A stretch of DNA of 64,000 nt from Acetobacteraceae bacterium (GTDB lineage Bacteria; Pseudomonadota; Alphaproteobacteria; Acetobacterales; Acetobacteraceae): assembly GCA_021732665.1 (NCBI GenBank), contig JAKFUL010000022.1, forward strand, positions 1 to 64,000, given 5' to 3'. A program made the position numbers and the translations under genes. Shown here in pieces: positions 8,736 through 16,170 of this stretch (its first letter is position 1; each line of letters begins with the position of its first letter). The notes beneath the pieces are model-generated. The model had not been told where the DNA came from and ran no database searches. It saw only the letters and a program-made list of their open reading frames with translations.

Positions 8736-9046
8736 CCGAGCTTCTCCAGAAACACCTTGAGCTTGCCGCCGCAGGCCAGGCCCACTTCCCACGCCGTCTC
8801 GTCGCTGATGCCGAAATCGAGCAGCTGGGGCGTGCCCGTCGCCATGGTGGATTGCGCGGCTTCCGCCACCGCGCCCTCGATGCAGCCGCCGGAGACGGAA
8901 CCCGCCATATGCCCCGCGTCACTGACGATGAAGCGCGACCCCGCGGGCCGGGGGCTGCTGCCCCAGGTCTCGACCACGGTGGCGATGGCCACCCGCTCCC
9001 CCGCCGCGCGCCACTGCGCCGCCACGGCCAAAAGATCCTCGCTCAT
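8732..9046 (-). CDS. XdhC/CoxI N-terminal domain protein
   Basis: A 104-residue protein consisting only of the XdhC_CoxI domain: AIATVVETWGSSPRPAGSRF, then HMAGSVSGGCIEGAVAEAA and a terminal ACGGKLKVFLEKLG. In many xanthine dehydrogenase accessory proteins this domain is fused to the Rossmann domain now encoded by the following gene, so the pair looks like a split XdhC. Its ATG overlaps the coxE stop (ATGA) and its TGA overlaps the TTG of the next gene, indicating translational coupling on both sides. Confidence 0.85.
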   Translation of the reverse strand: MSEDLLAVAAQWRAAGERVAIATVVETWGSSPRPAGSRFIVSDAGHMAGSVSGGCIEGAVAEAAQSTMATGTPQLLDFGISDETAWEVGLACGGKLKVFLEKLG

Positions 9047-10200
9047 GCAGGCCTCCCGCTCAGCGCTTCGACCAATTCGCGCAAGGTGTTCAGATTATGC
9101 ACCGGGCGGAACTCATGCACATGCGGCAGCATGGCCCGGATACCCTGTGACTTCGGTTGGAAGCCCGAGAAACGCAAGAGCGGATTGAGCCATATCAGCC
9201 GCCGGCAGGAATGCTTCAACCGCTCCGTGGCCTCGGCAAGCCCGGCGGCGCCGTCACGATCGAGCCCGTCGGTGATCAGCAGCACCACCGCACCCTGGCC
9301 GAGCACCCGGCGCGACCAGTCCTTGTTGAATTTTTCCAGGGCCTCGCCGATGCGCGTGCCGCCAGACCAGTCGGGCACCAGATGGGCGATCATCTCGAAG
9401 CTGGCCTCGGCATCGCGATGCTTGAGCTGGCGGGTGATGTTGGTGAGCCTGGTACCGAACAGAAAGGCCGCCACCCGGTCGCGGTCATTGGTCACGGCGT
9501 GCAGGAAATGCAGCAGCACCTGGGCGTAACGCGCCATCGAGCCGGAAATGTCGCAAATCGCGACCAGCGGCGGCGGCCGCACCACGCGGCGGCGCCGCGC
9601 GATGGTGACGATCTCGCCGCCGGTGCGCAGCGACCGGCGCAGGGTGGCGCGCAGGTCCACGCGCGGACCATAGGGGTCGGGGCGGAAACGGCGGGTGCGC
9701 CTGGCGTCCAGCGGCAGCTTCAGCTTGCGGATCTCCGCCCGGGCATAGGCGATTTCGGCCGCGCTCATCGCCTCGAAATCCATGGCGTTCAGGCGCTCGC
9801 GCTCGCTCACCGTCATCGCCATGTCGATGAGGGGGGGCGGCTCCTGGCTGTCTTTCGGCGGCGGCGGCGGGCGGTCGCGCGCCATGGCCTCGGCCAGGCG
9901 GCGGCTGCCCGGCCTGTGCTTCTCCTCGGGCTTGAGGCCATCGAGCATCGCCATGGCGGCGGCGTGGCGGCCGGCCTCGGGATCACGCCAGAAAATGGTG
10001 AAGGCGGCGTCGAACATCTCCGCGTGCTCGTGGCGATGGACCATCACGGCGCGCAGCGCGGCCTGGACCTCGCGCTTCTCGCCGATGTCGATCAGCGACA
10101 ACGCACCGGCCGCGGCCATCACCTCGCCCGACCCGATCGGCAGGCCGGCACGGCGCAAGAGGCGGGCGAAGGCGAGCAGGTTCGGGGCGAGGTGGGTCAC
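9043..10200 (-). CDS. coxE: VWA-domain protein, CoxE-like
   Basis: A 385-residue von Willebrand A protein. The frame is open to 10248, but the last part crosses the palindromic repeat. The GTG at 10200 (VTHLAPNLLAFARLLRRAGL) begins the conserved region. The MIDAS motif DISGSMARY is at about residues 217-225 and VLLITDGLDRD lies further on. A proline-rich linker is near 111-124. CoxE works with the MoxR-type AAA+ protein CoxD in maturation of the Mo/Cu site of CO dehydrogenase and related enzymes. Here coxD is the preceding gene on the same strand, but it is separated by 244 bases of repeat. Confidence 0.85.
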   Translation of the reverse strand: MTHLAPNLLAFARLLRRAGLPIGSGEVMAAAGALSLIDIGEKREVQAALRAVMVHRHEHAEMFDAAFTIFWRDPEAGRHAAAMAMLDGLKPEEKHRPGSRRLAEAMARDRPPPPPKDSQEPPPLIDMAMTVSERERLNAMDFEAMSAAEIAYARAEIRKLKLPLDARRTRRFRPDPYGPRVDLRATLRRSLRTGGEIVTIARRRRVVRPPPLVAICDISGSMARYAQVLLHFLHAVTNDRDRVAAFLFGTRLTNITRQLKHRDAEASFEMIAHLVPDWSGGTRIGEALEKFNKDWSRRVLGQGAVVLLITDGLDRDGAAGLAEATERLKHSCRRLIWLNPLLRFSGFQPKSQGIRAMLPHVHEFRPVHNLNTLRELVEALSGRPA

Positions 10201-10202
10201 GC

Positions 10203-10434
10203 GGGTTGCCCGAGGAGGGGCTTTGCCCCTCCCCGTACCCCACCCCACCAGGGGCCGACGGGCCCCTGGACCGCGGGGTTAAAAGCCGGGGTGAGGGAGG
10301 GGGGCTGTGCGCGCGCGCGGCAGGGGATGCGCAGGCCGCCCCCCTCCCTCACCCCGGCTTTCTCCTGGTTTCCAAAGGCCTTTCGGCCTTTGGTGGGTGG
10401 GTCTGGGAGGGCAAAGCCCTCCCAGGGGCAACCC
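10203..10434. repeat. Large nested palindromic element between coxD and coxE
   Basis: The interval 10201-10444 contains no credible gene but is built of nested inverted repeats. The outermost arms are GGGTTGCCC (10203-10211) and GGGCAACCC (10426-10434). Inside them are two matching hairpins, GGAGGGGC/GCCCCTCC (10214-10232) and CTGGGAGGGC/GCCCTCCCAG (10403-10425). A CCAGGGGCC-type hairpin lies at 10248-10269. The central pair is perfect: 24-base arms at 10282-10305 and 10338-10361 enclose a GC-repeat loop. One more hairpin, CCAAAGGCC/GGCCTTTGG, is at 10372-10393. The whole resembles a non-autonomous REP or MITE-type intergenic element. Confidence 0.75.
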
Positions 10435-10444
10435 GCACCACCCA

Positions 10445-11302
10445 TCACGCCGCCGAGCGCGCCTCATCCACCAGCCGCGCCGCCTCGGCGCCGCGCAGTT
10501 TGGCGATGTCGTCCTGGTATTTCAGGAGCACGCCCAGGGTCTCGTCCACCGCCGTTGGTTCCAGTTCGGTGGCGTCCAGCGCGCGCAGGGCATTGGCCCA
10601 GTCGATGGTTTCGGCCACCCCCGGCAGCTTGAAGTAGTCGCCCGCCCGCAGCTTTTGCACGAAGGCCACGACCTGGGCCGAGAGTTTTTCCGGCACCCCG
10701 GGCGCGCGCAGGGCGAGGATGGCGCGTTCGCGCGCCGCGTCGGGGTAGTCCACCCACTGGTACAGGCACCGCCTGCGGATCGCGTCATGCACCTCGCGCG
10801 TGCGGTTGGAGGTGATGATCACCACTGGCGGGGTGGCCGCCTTCACCGTGCCGAGTTCGGGGATGGTCAGCTGGAAATCGGCCAGCAATTCCAGCAGGAA
10901 GGCCTCGAAGGGCTCGTCCGCGCGGTCGAGCTCGTCGATCAGCAGCACGCTGGGCGGGCCGGAGATCGCCGCCAGCAAGGGCCGCTCCTGCAGGTATTCG
11001 CGGGCGTAGATGTCGGGCTTCTCGCCGCCCTCGGCCAGGCGGATGGCCATGAGCTGCTTCGCCGCGTTCCACTCATAGGCCGCGGCCGAAAGATCCAGCC
11101 CGTCATAGCATTGCAGCCGCACCAGGGGGCGGCCCATGCCGGCGGAGAGCACCTTGGCGATCTCGGTCTTGCCGGTGCCCGGCTCGCCTTCCAGGAAAAG
11201 CGGGCGTTGCATGGCGAGTGCGAGGTGCACGGTCGTTGCCAGGGCGCGGTCGGCCACGTACCCGCCGGCGGCGAGCAGGGCCTGGGTGTCGGAGACGCTC
11301 AC
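10445..11302 (-). CDS. coxD: MoxR-family AAA+ ATPase, CoxD-like
   Basis: A 285-residue AAA+ ATPase with Walker A GEPGTGKT at residues 39-46 and Walker B LLIDELDRADEPFEAFLLELL from residue 120. The sensor region VVIITSNRTREVHDAIRRRC follows, and a WVDYPDAARERAIL segment after it. MoxR proteins act as chaperone-like remodelers. CoxD is needed for assembly of the molybdenum hydroxylase active site. The GTG start overlaps the coxG stop (GTGA at 11302-11299). It partners with the VWA protein encoded downstream, as MoxR/VWA pairs usually do. Confidence 0.9.
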   Translation of the reverse strand: MSVSDTQALLAAGGYVADRALATTVHLALAMQRPLFLEGEPGTGKTEIAKVLSAGMGRPLVRLQCYDGLDLSAAAYEWNAAKQLMAIRLAEGGEKPDIYAREYLQERPLLAAISGPPSVLLIDELDRADEPFEAFLLELLADFQLTIPELGTVKAATPPVVIITSNRTREVHDAIRRRCLYQWVDYPDAARERAILALRAPGVPEKLSAQVVAFVQKLRAGDYFKLPGVAETIDWANALRALDATELEPTAVDETLGVLLKYQDDIAKLRGAEAARLVDEARSAA

Positions 11303-11913
11303 CCGAGGAGGAACAGCAGCATGAGGATGGGCAGATACAGCGCGATGCCGATCCAGACGACGATCGGCAGCCCCATGAATTCGCTGGGGATAAGGGCGAA
11401 GAGCGAGATCGCGCCGGCCGGCGGCAGGGGTGCGGGCGGCGGCGGCGCCACGCCCGCCACGGCCACCGGCATGGGCGTCAGGCTGGCCGCGAAACGGTCG
11501 AAGAACTGGTCGGACATCTGCTTGGCGGTGGCGTCGATCAGCCGGCCGCCGAGCTGCGCCATCTTGCCGCCGACCTGCGCCTTCACGGCATAGGTCAGCA
11601 GGGTCTCGTTCGGCCCCTTGGATTCCAGCGCGACGTCGGCGCCACCCTTGGCAAAGCCCATGGCGCCGGCATTGCCCTCACCCGAGATGGTGTAACTGGC
11701 GGGAGCCACGATGTTCTCCAGCTTCACCTTGGCCGAGATGCGCGCGGCCATCGGCCCGATCTTCAGCGCCAGCCGCGCGGTGAGTTCGGTGTCGGAGACC
11801 TTCTCCACCGCCTCGCAGCCGGGGATGGAGGCTTGCAGCATGGCAGGGTCGTTCAGCGCGGCCCACACAGCCTCGCGCGGCGCCGGGATGAGGCGTTCGC
11901 CGGTCATCTCCAT
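11299..11913 (-). CDS. coxG: CoxG-like SRPBCC (carbon monoxide dehydrogenase subunit G) protein
   Basis: A 204-residue protein starting at the ATG at 11913 (MEMTGERLIPAPREAVWAAL). Residues 1-145 are the SRPBCC/CoxG fold: NDPAMLQASIPGCEAVEKVSD, then TYAVKAQVGGKMAQLGGRLID. A proline/alanine-rich linker follows, then a C-terminal hydrophobic helix (LPIVVWIGIALYLPILMLLF). CoxG is thought to recruit the enzyme to the inner membrane. It is the first gene of the maturation operon and is divergent from the antiporter gene at 12023. The longer upstream frame (to 12129) overlaps that gene and is rejected. Confidence 0.87.
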   Translation of the reverse strand: MEMTGERLIPAPREAVWAALNDPAMLQASIPGCEAVEKVSDTELTARLALKIGPMAARISAKVKLENIVAPASYTISGEGNAGAMGFAKGGADVALESKGPNETLLTYAVKAQVGGKMAQLGGRLIDATAKQMSDQFFDRFAASLTPMPVAVAGVAPPPPAPLPPAGAISLFALIPSEFMGLPIVVWIGIALYLPILMLLFLLG

Positions 11914-12022
11914 CGGGGTATCTCCATCGGTTGCCCCGGTTTTAGGTGGAAGGGGGGCGGCTGGAAAGTCCCGCGCCGCGCCTGTATCTGGTTGAAGGCC
12001 GCGGGAAGATCGGGAGAGAAGC

Positions 12023-13408
12023 ATGTTGCGCGTATTGACGGCCTTCGCGTTGTTCCCCGGACCGGCCTTCGCCGCGGCGCTGGATGGCCGGCTGTTCGGC
12101 CCCGTCTGGGCGCTGCCCTTTGTCGGCATGCTGCTGTCGATCGCGCTGGTGCCGCTGGCGGCGCCGCAATTGTGGCATCACCACCACGGCAAGATCGCGG
12201 CGGGCTGGGCGGCGGCCATCATGCTGCCGACCGCCGTCGTCTTTGGCCCCGCCGCCATGCTGTCCGAGCTGGCGCATGTGATGATGCAGGAATACATCCC
12301 CTTCATCGCCCTGCTGGTGGCGCTCTACACCACCGGCGGCGGCGTGCTGCTGACCGGGCGGCTGGAGGGCACGCCGCTGACCAACACCGCGCTTCTGGCC
12401 ATCGGCACCGTGCTGGCCAGCCTGATGGGCACCACCGGCGCCTGCATGCTGCTGATCCGCCCGATGCTCCGGGCCAATGCCAATCGGCAGCGCAAGACCC
12501 ATGTCTTCGTCTTCTTCATCTTCCTGGTCGGCAATATCGGCGGCTCGCTGACGCCGATCGGTGATCCGCCGCTCTATCTGGGGTTTCTGGCCGGGGTGTC
12601 GTTCTTCTGGCCGTTGAACAACCTGCTGGGGCCATTCCTGCTCTGCGTGGGCGTTCTTCTGGCGCTGTTCTTCGCGCTGGACGCTTGGGCCTATTCGCGG
12701 GAGCGAGAGGGCATCGCCCGGCTGCCGCCGCAGCCGCTGGGCGTTCAGGGTGGCATCAACATCGCCCTGATCGGCGTGGTGGTGCTGGCGGTGCTGATGC
12801 AGGGTTATTGGCGCCCCGGCCAGGTGGTGCTGCTGGGCGAGACGGTGCCGATCGAGCGGCTTTGCGCCATCGCCATCTTCGCCGCCGTCACCCTGGCCTC
12901 GGTCTGGCTGACGCCCCGGGCGCTTCATGAGGCCAATGGCTTCGACTGGTTCGCGATGCGCGAGGTGGCCAAGCTCTTCGCCGCCATTTTCATCTGCATG
13001 GGGCCGGTGCTGGCCATGCTGCGGGCGGGGATGGAGGGGCCGGCGGCGGGGCTGGTGGCGCTGACCGATGACGCGGCGGGCAACCCCATCCCCTGGGTGT
13101 ATTTCTGGTCCGCCGGCATGCTCTCGGGCTTTCTGGACAATGCGCCGACCTATCTGGTCTTCTTCAACCTGGCGGGCGGTGACGCGGCGCAGCTGATGGG
13201 GCCGCTGGCCCAGGTGCTGGTCGCCATTTCCTGCGGTTCCGTGTTCATGGGCGCGCTGACCTATATCGGCAATGCACCCAACTTCATGGTGAAGGCTATC
13301 GTGGAGCAGGCGGGGGTGCGGATGCCCAGCTTCTTCGGCTATGCCGCCTGGGCCTTCGCCATCCTGCTGCCGCTGTTCGTGCTCGTGACCTTCATCTTCT
13401 TCCTGTGA
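12023..13408 (+). CDS. Sodium:proton antiporter / citrate-transporter family membrane protein
   Basis: A 461-residue polytopic membrane protein with about 11-12 hydrophobic segments, of the ion transporter superfamily that includes NhaD-type antiporters and arsenical pumps. Recognisable parts are the signal-like N-terminus, LWHHHHGKIAAGWAA near residue 51, TPLTNTALLAIGTVLASLMGTTGA, and FLVGNIGGSLTPIGDPPLYLGF. The last is a conserved re-entrant type motif, repeated later as ALTYIGNAPNFMVKAI. A GGGAGAGAAGC sequence just before the ATG is a good ribosome binding site. The transported ion is inferred from the family only. Confidence 0.8.
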   Translation: MLRVLTAFALFPGPAFAAALDGRLFGPVWALPFVGMLLSIALVPLAAPQLWHHHHGKIAAGWAAAIMLPTAVVFGPAAMLSELAHVMMQEYIPFIALLVALYTTGGGVLLTGRLEGTPLTNTALLAIGTVLASLMGTTGACMLLIRPMLRANANRQRKTHVFVFFIFLVGNIGGSLTPIGDPPLYLGFLAGVSFFWPLNNLLGPFLLCVGVLLALFFALDAWAYSREREGIARLPPQPLGVQGGINIALIGVVVLAVLMQGYWRPGQVVLLGETVPIERLCAIAIFAAVTLASVWLTPRALHEANGFDWFAMREVAKLFAAIFICMGPVLAMLRAGMEGPAAGLVALTDDAAGNPIPWVYFWSAGMLSGFLDNAPTYLVFFNLAGGDAAQLMGPLAQVLVAISCGSVFMGALTYIGNAPNFMVKAIVEQAGVRMPSFFGYAAWAFAILLPLFVLVTFIFFL

Positions 13409-13418
13409 GGATAGCCCC

Positions 13419-14342
13419 ATGCCATATGTGATCGGCGCCGATATCCCGGACATGCCGGCTGGCCAGCGTTTCCGCGCGCTTCTCGAGCGGCCGGAGATCC
13501 TGCGCCTGCCCGGCGCGCATCTGGGCATCGCCGCGTTGCTGGCCAAGCAGGCGGGGTTTCCGGCGCTCTACATGTCCGGCGCGGCCATGTCCGCCACGAT
13601 GGGGTTGCCCGATCTGGGGATGATCACCGTCGATGACGTGGCCTGGCATATCCGCCAGGTCGCCCGCGCCTCAGGGCTGCCGGTGCTCGTGGATGGCGAT
13701 ACGGGCTATGGCGAGGCGCTGAACGTGATGCACATGGTCCGCTGCTTCGAGGAAGCGGGCGCCGGCGCGGTGCATCTGGAGGACCAGCTGCTGCCGAAGA
13801 AATGCGGCCATCTCAACGACAAGAAGCTGGCCAGCGTGGATGAGATGTGCGCGAAGATCGCCGCCGCCCGGCGCGCGCGCCGCCACCTCTACATCATCGC
13901 CCGCACCGATGCGGTGGCGAGCGAGGGGATGGATGGCGGCCTGGCCCGGGCGCAGCGCTACCTCGATGCCGGGGCGGATGCGATTTTTCCGGAGGCGCTG
14001 ATCACCCGCGAGATGTTCGAGGAATTCGCCCGCCGCATGCCCGGCGTGAAGCTGCTGGCGAACATGACGGAGTTTGGCCGCACGCCGTTCTTCACCGCCG
14101 CTGAGTTCCAGGCGATGGGCTATGCCATGGTGATCTGGCCGGTGTCGCATCTGCGCGTGGCGGCCCGCGCGATGGAGGAGCTTTATGCCTCCATCAAGGC
14201 GGAGGGCGGGACGCATAAGAAGATCGGCGCGATGCAGACCCGGGCGGAGCTTTATGCGACCATCGGGTATCATGAGTATGAGGCGCTGGATGCGAGCCTG
14301 GTGAAGACGATCATTCCGATAGGGATGCCGCAGGCCTCGTGA
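13419..14342 (+). CDS. prpB: Isocitrate lyase/PEP mutase family, methylisocitrate lyase-like
   Basis: A 307-residue TIM-barrel enzyme. The signature PKKCGH at about 126-131 matches the methylisocitrate lyase KxCGH loop carrying the catalytic cysteine (C129). The metal-binding VDGDTGYGEA is at 91-100 and LEDQL at 120-124. The end, IGAMQTRAELYATIGYHEYEAL, is close to the PrpB C-terminus. The likely reaction is cleavage of 2-methylisocitrate to pyruvate and succinate. A closely related carboxylyase such as dimethylmalate lyase is possible, because prpC and prpD are absent here. Its TGA overlaps the GTG of the deacetylase gene. Confidence 0.75.
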   Translation: MPYVIGADIPDMPAGQRFRALLERPEILRLPGAHLGIAALLAKQAGFPALYMSGAAMSATMGLPDLGMITVDDVAWHIRQVARASGLPVLVDGDTGYGEALNVMHMVRCFEEAGAGAVHLEDQLLPKKCGHLNDKKLASVDEMCAKIAAARRARRHLYIIARTDAVASEGMDGGLARAQRYLDAGADAIFPEALITREMFEEFARRMPGVKLLANMTEFGRTPFFTAAEFQAMGYAMVIWPVSHLRVAARAMEELYASIKAEGGTHKKIGAMQTRAELYATIGYHEYEALDASLVKTIIPIGMPQAS

Positions 14343-15448
14343 CGGCGCCGCTGCTCATCGGCAGCGAGATCTATCGCGGCTCCACCTACGGCCCCAAGCA
14401 CCCGCTGGCCATCCCGCGCGTCTCGACCACGCTGGACCTGATCCGCGCGCTGGGCTGGCTCGACCCCGCGCGCTACATCGACAGCCCGCGCGCCACGGTG
14501 GCGGAACTCACCCGCTTCCATACGCCCGACTACGTCGCCGCCCTGGCCCGCGCCGAGGCGACCCAGCAGGTGAATGCGGCGGATCGCGAGCGCCACCGCA
14601 TCGGCGCCGATGGCAACCCGGTCTATCGGGAGATTTTTGCGCGGCCCGCCACCTCGGCCGGCGGCGTGATCCATGCCTGCCGGCTGACCGCGGCCAGCCC
14701 CGGCGTGGTGCATGTGCCCGGCGGCGGCACCCATCACGGCATGCCCGACCGTGCCTCGGGCTTCTGCTACGTCAATGACGCGGCGCTGGGCATTCTGGCC
14801 TGGCTCGATGCCGGGCTGACGAACATCCTCTACGTCGACATCGACGCGCATCATGGCGATGGCGTGCAGGCGGCGTTCCATGACGACGCCCGGGTCTTCA
14901 CGCTTTCGGTGCATGAGGCCAATCGCTGGCCTTTTTCCGGCGAGGCGGACGATGTGGCGGGCGGCCATGCGGCCAATTTTCCGCTGCCCGAGGGCGCTTC
15001 GGACACCGACATGCTGGCGGTGCTGCACCACGCCATCGTACCCCTGGCCGCGGCGCTGCGGCCGCAGGCCATCATGCTGCAATGCGGCGCCGATGCGCTG
15101 GCCGAAGACCCGCTCTCGCGCCTCGCCATGTCCAACCAGGCGCATTGGGCGGTGGTCCGCGCGTTGATGGGGGCTGCGCCGCGCGTGGTTCTGCTGGGCG
15201 GTGGTGGCTACAACCCGTGGTCGGTCGCGCGCTGCTGGGCGGGCATCTGGGGGGTGCTCAACGGCCACGAGCCGCCCGCGCGGCTGCCCGAGGCGGCGGA
15301 GGCGGTGATGCGCCGCCTGACACTGAACCGCGCCGCCGGACGCAACCCGCCCGAACCCTGGTTCACCACCCTGGCGGACGCGCCACGCGCCGCTGACATC
15401 AAACCGCAAACCGAAGCCCTGCTGCAAAACTTTCGCATCATGGCATGA
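14339..15448 (+). CDS. Histone deacetylase family protein, AcuC-like
   Basis: A 369-residue arginase-fold Zn-dependent deacetylase. The metal and catalytic motifs are HVPGGGTHHGMPDRASGFCY (paired histidines) and ILYVDIDAHHGDGVQAAF (Asp and His ligands), with a late LGGGGYNPWSVARCW. It removes acyl groups from lysines or small amines. AcuC regulates acetyl-CoA synthetase by deacetylation, but no acs gene is nearby, so the substrate is unknown. The GTG start overlaps the previous stop (GTGA) and its stop overlaps the DUF192 gene (ATGATG), placing the three in one operon. Confidence 0.85.
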   Translation: MTAPLLIGSEIYRGSTYGPKHPLAIPRVSTTLDLIRALGWLDPARYIDSPRATVAELTRFHTPDYVAALARAEATQQVNAADRERHRIGADGNPVYREIFARPATSAGGVIHACRLTAASPGVVHVPGGGTHHGMPDRASGFCYVNDAALGILAWLDAGLTNILYVDIDAHHGDGVQAAFHDDARVFTLSVHEANRWPFSGEADDVAGGHAANFPLPEGASDTDMLAVLHHAIVPLAAALRPQAIMLQCGADALAEDPLSRLAMSNQAHWAVVRALMGAAPRVVLLGGGGYNPWSVARCWAGIWGVLNGHEPPARLPEAAEAVMRRLTLNRAAGRNPPEPWFTTLADAPRAADIKPQTEALLQNFRIMA

Positions 15449-15927
15449 TGCCGGCCATGAACCGTCGCACCCTCCTCCTCGCGTTCCTCGCCACCCCCGC
15501 TTTGGCCCAGCCCGGCGTCAACCAGCCCCAGCCCAAGCTGCCGGAGGAGCCGCTGGTCATCCTTTCCCGCGACGGCACCCGCCACGAATTCCGCGTCGAG
15601 ATGGCGGTGGATGCCGGGCATCAGATGATCGGGCTGATGTTCCGCCCGAGCGTCGGGCCCAATGAGGGCATGCTGTTCGACTGGGGCACGCCGCGTGAAT
15701 CGGCGATGTGGATGCGCAACACCATCACCTCGCTGGACATGGTGTTCATCGCGGCCGATGGCCGCATCCATCGCATCGCGGAGCGCACTGTGCCGCTCAG
15801 CCTGGCCACCATCGAAAGCCGCGGGCCGGTGCGCGCCACGCTGGAACTGGCGGCCGGCACGGCGGAGCGGCTGAATTTGCGAGTGGGTGACCGCGTGCTG
15901 CACCGGATTTTCGGCACAGCGCCCTGA
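15445..15927 (+). CDS. DUF192 (UPF0127) family exported protein
   Basis: A 160-residue protein with a signal peptide (MNRRTLLLAFLATPALAQ, probably starting at the internal ATG at 15457 rather than the first codons). A DUF192 domain follows: HQMIGLMFRPSVGPNEGMLFDW, MWMRNTITSLDMVFI, then a C-terminal TVPLSLATIES and RVLHRIF. DUF192 proteins are small beta-barrel proteins of unknown function, typically exported. The start codon overlaps the stop of the deacetylase gene. The next 243 bases (15928-16170) hold no recognisable gene. Confidence 0.85.
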   Translation: MMPAMNRRTLLLAFLATPALAQPGVNQPQPKLPEEPLVILSRDGTRHEFRVEMAVDAGHQMIGLMFRPSVGPNEGMLFDWGTPRESAMWMRNTITSLDMVFIAADGRIHRIAERTVPLSLATIESRGPVRATLELAAGTAERLNLRVGDRVLHRIFGTAP

Positions 15928-16170
15928 GGCAGCGCCGTCGGGAGCCTCCCGGAACTGCCCGATCCGACGTCATCGCGGCGCGGCGCACTCCCCGCCCTGT
16001 AGGTATATTCCGAGCCTAGGTCCCGCGCGCCCAAGCCCTACACCATGATCCTGTCTCAGGTCGCTGAGCACCGCGCTGCCGGATTCGCCCAGCGCGCAGA
16101 TCCGGTTTCGTCAGGATTGCGACGGTCGTGATCTTCCCGACCGAAGTGCCGATATCGGGGACGTAGTTCA

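Noticed and set aside
15928-16170. Possible small gene before the chimeric kinase
   Set aside because: Short frames exist but none has a start with a ribosome binding site or a known motif.
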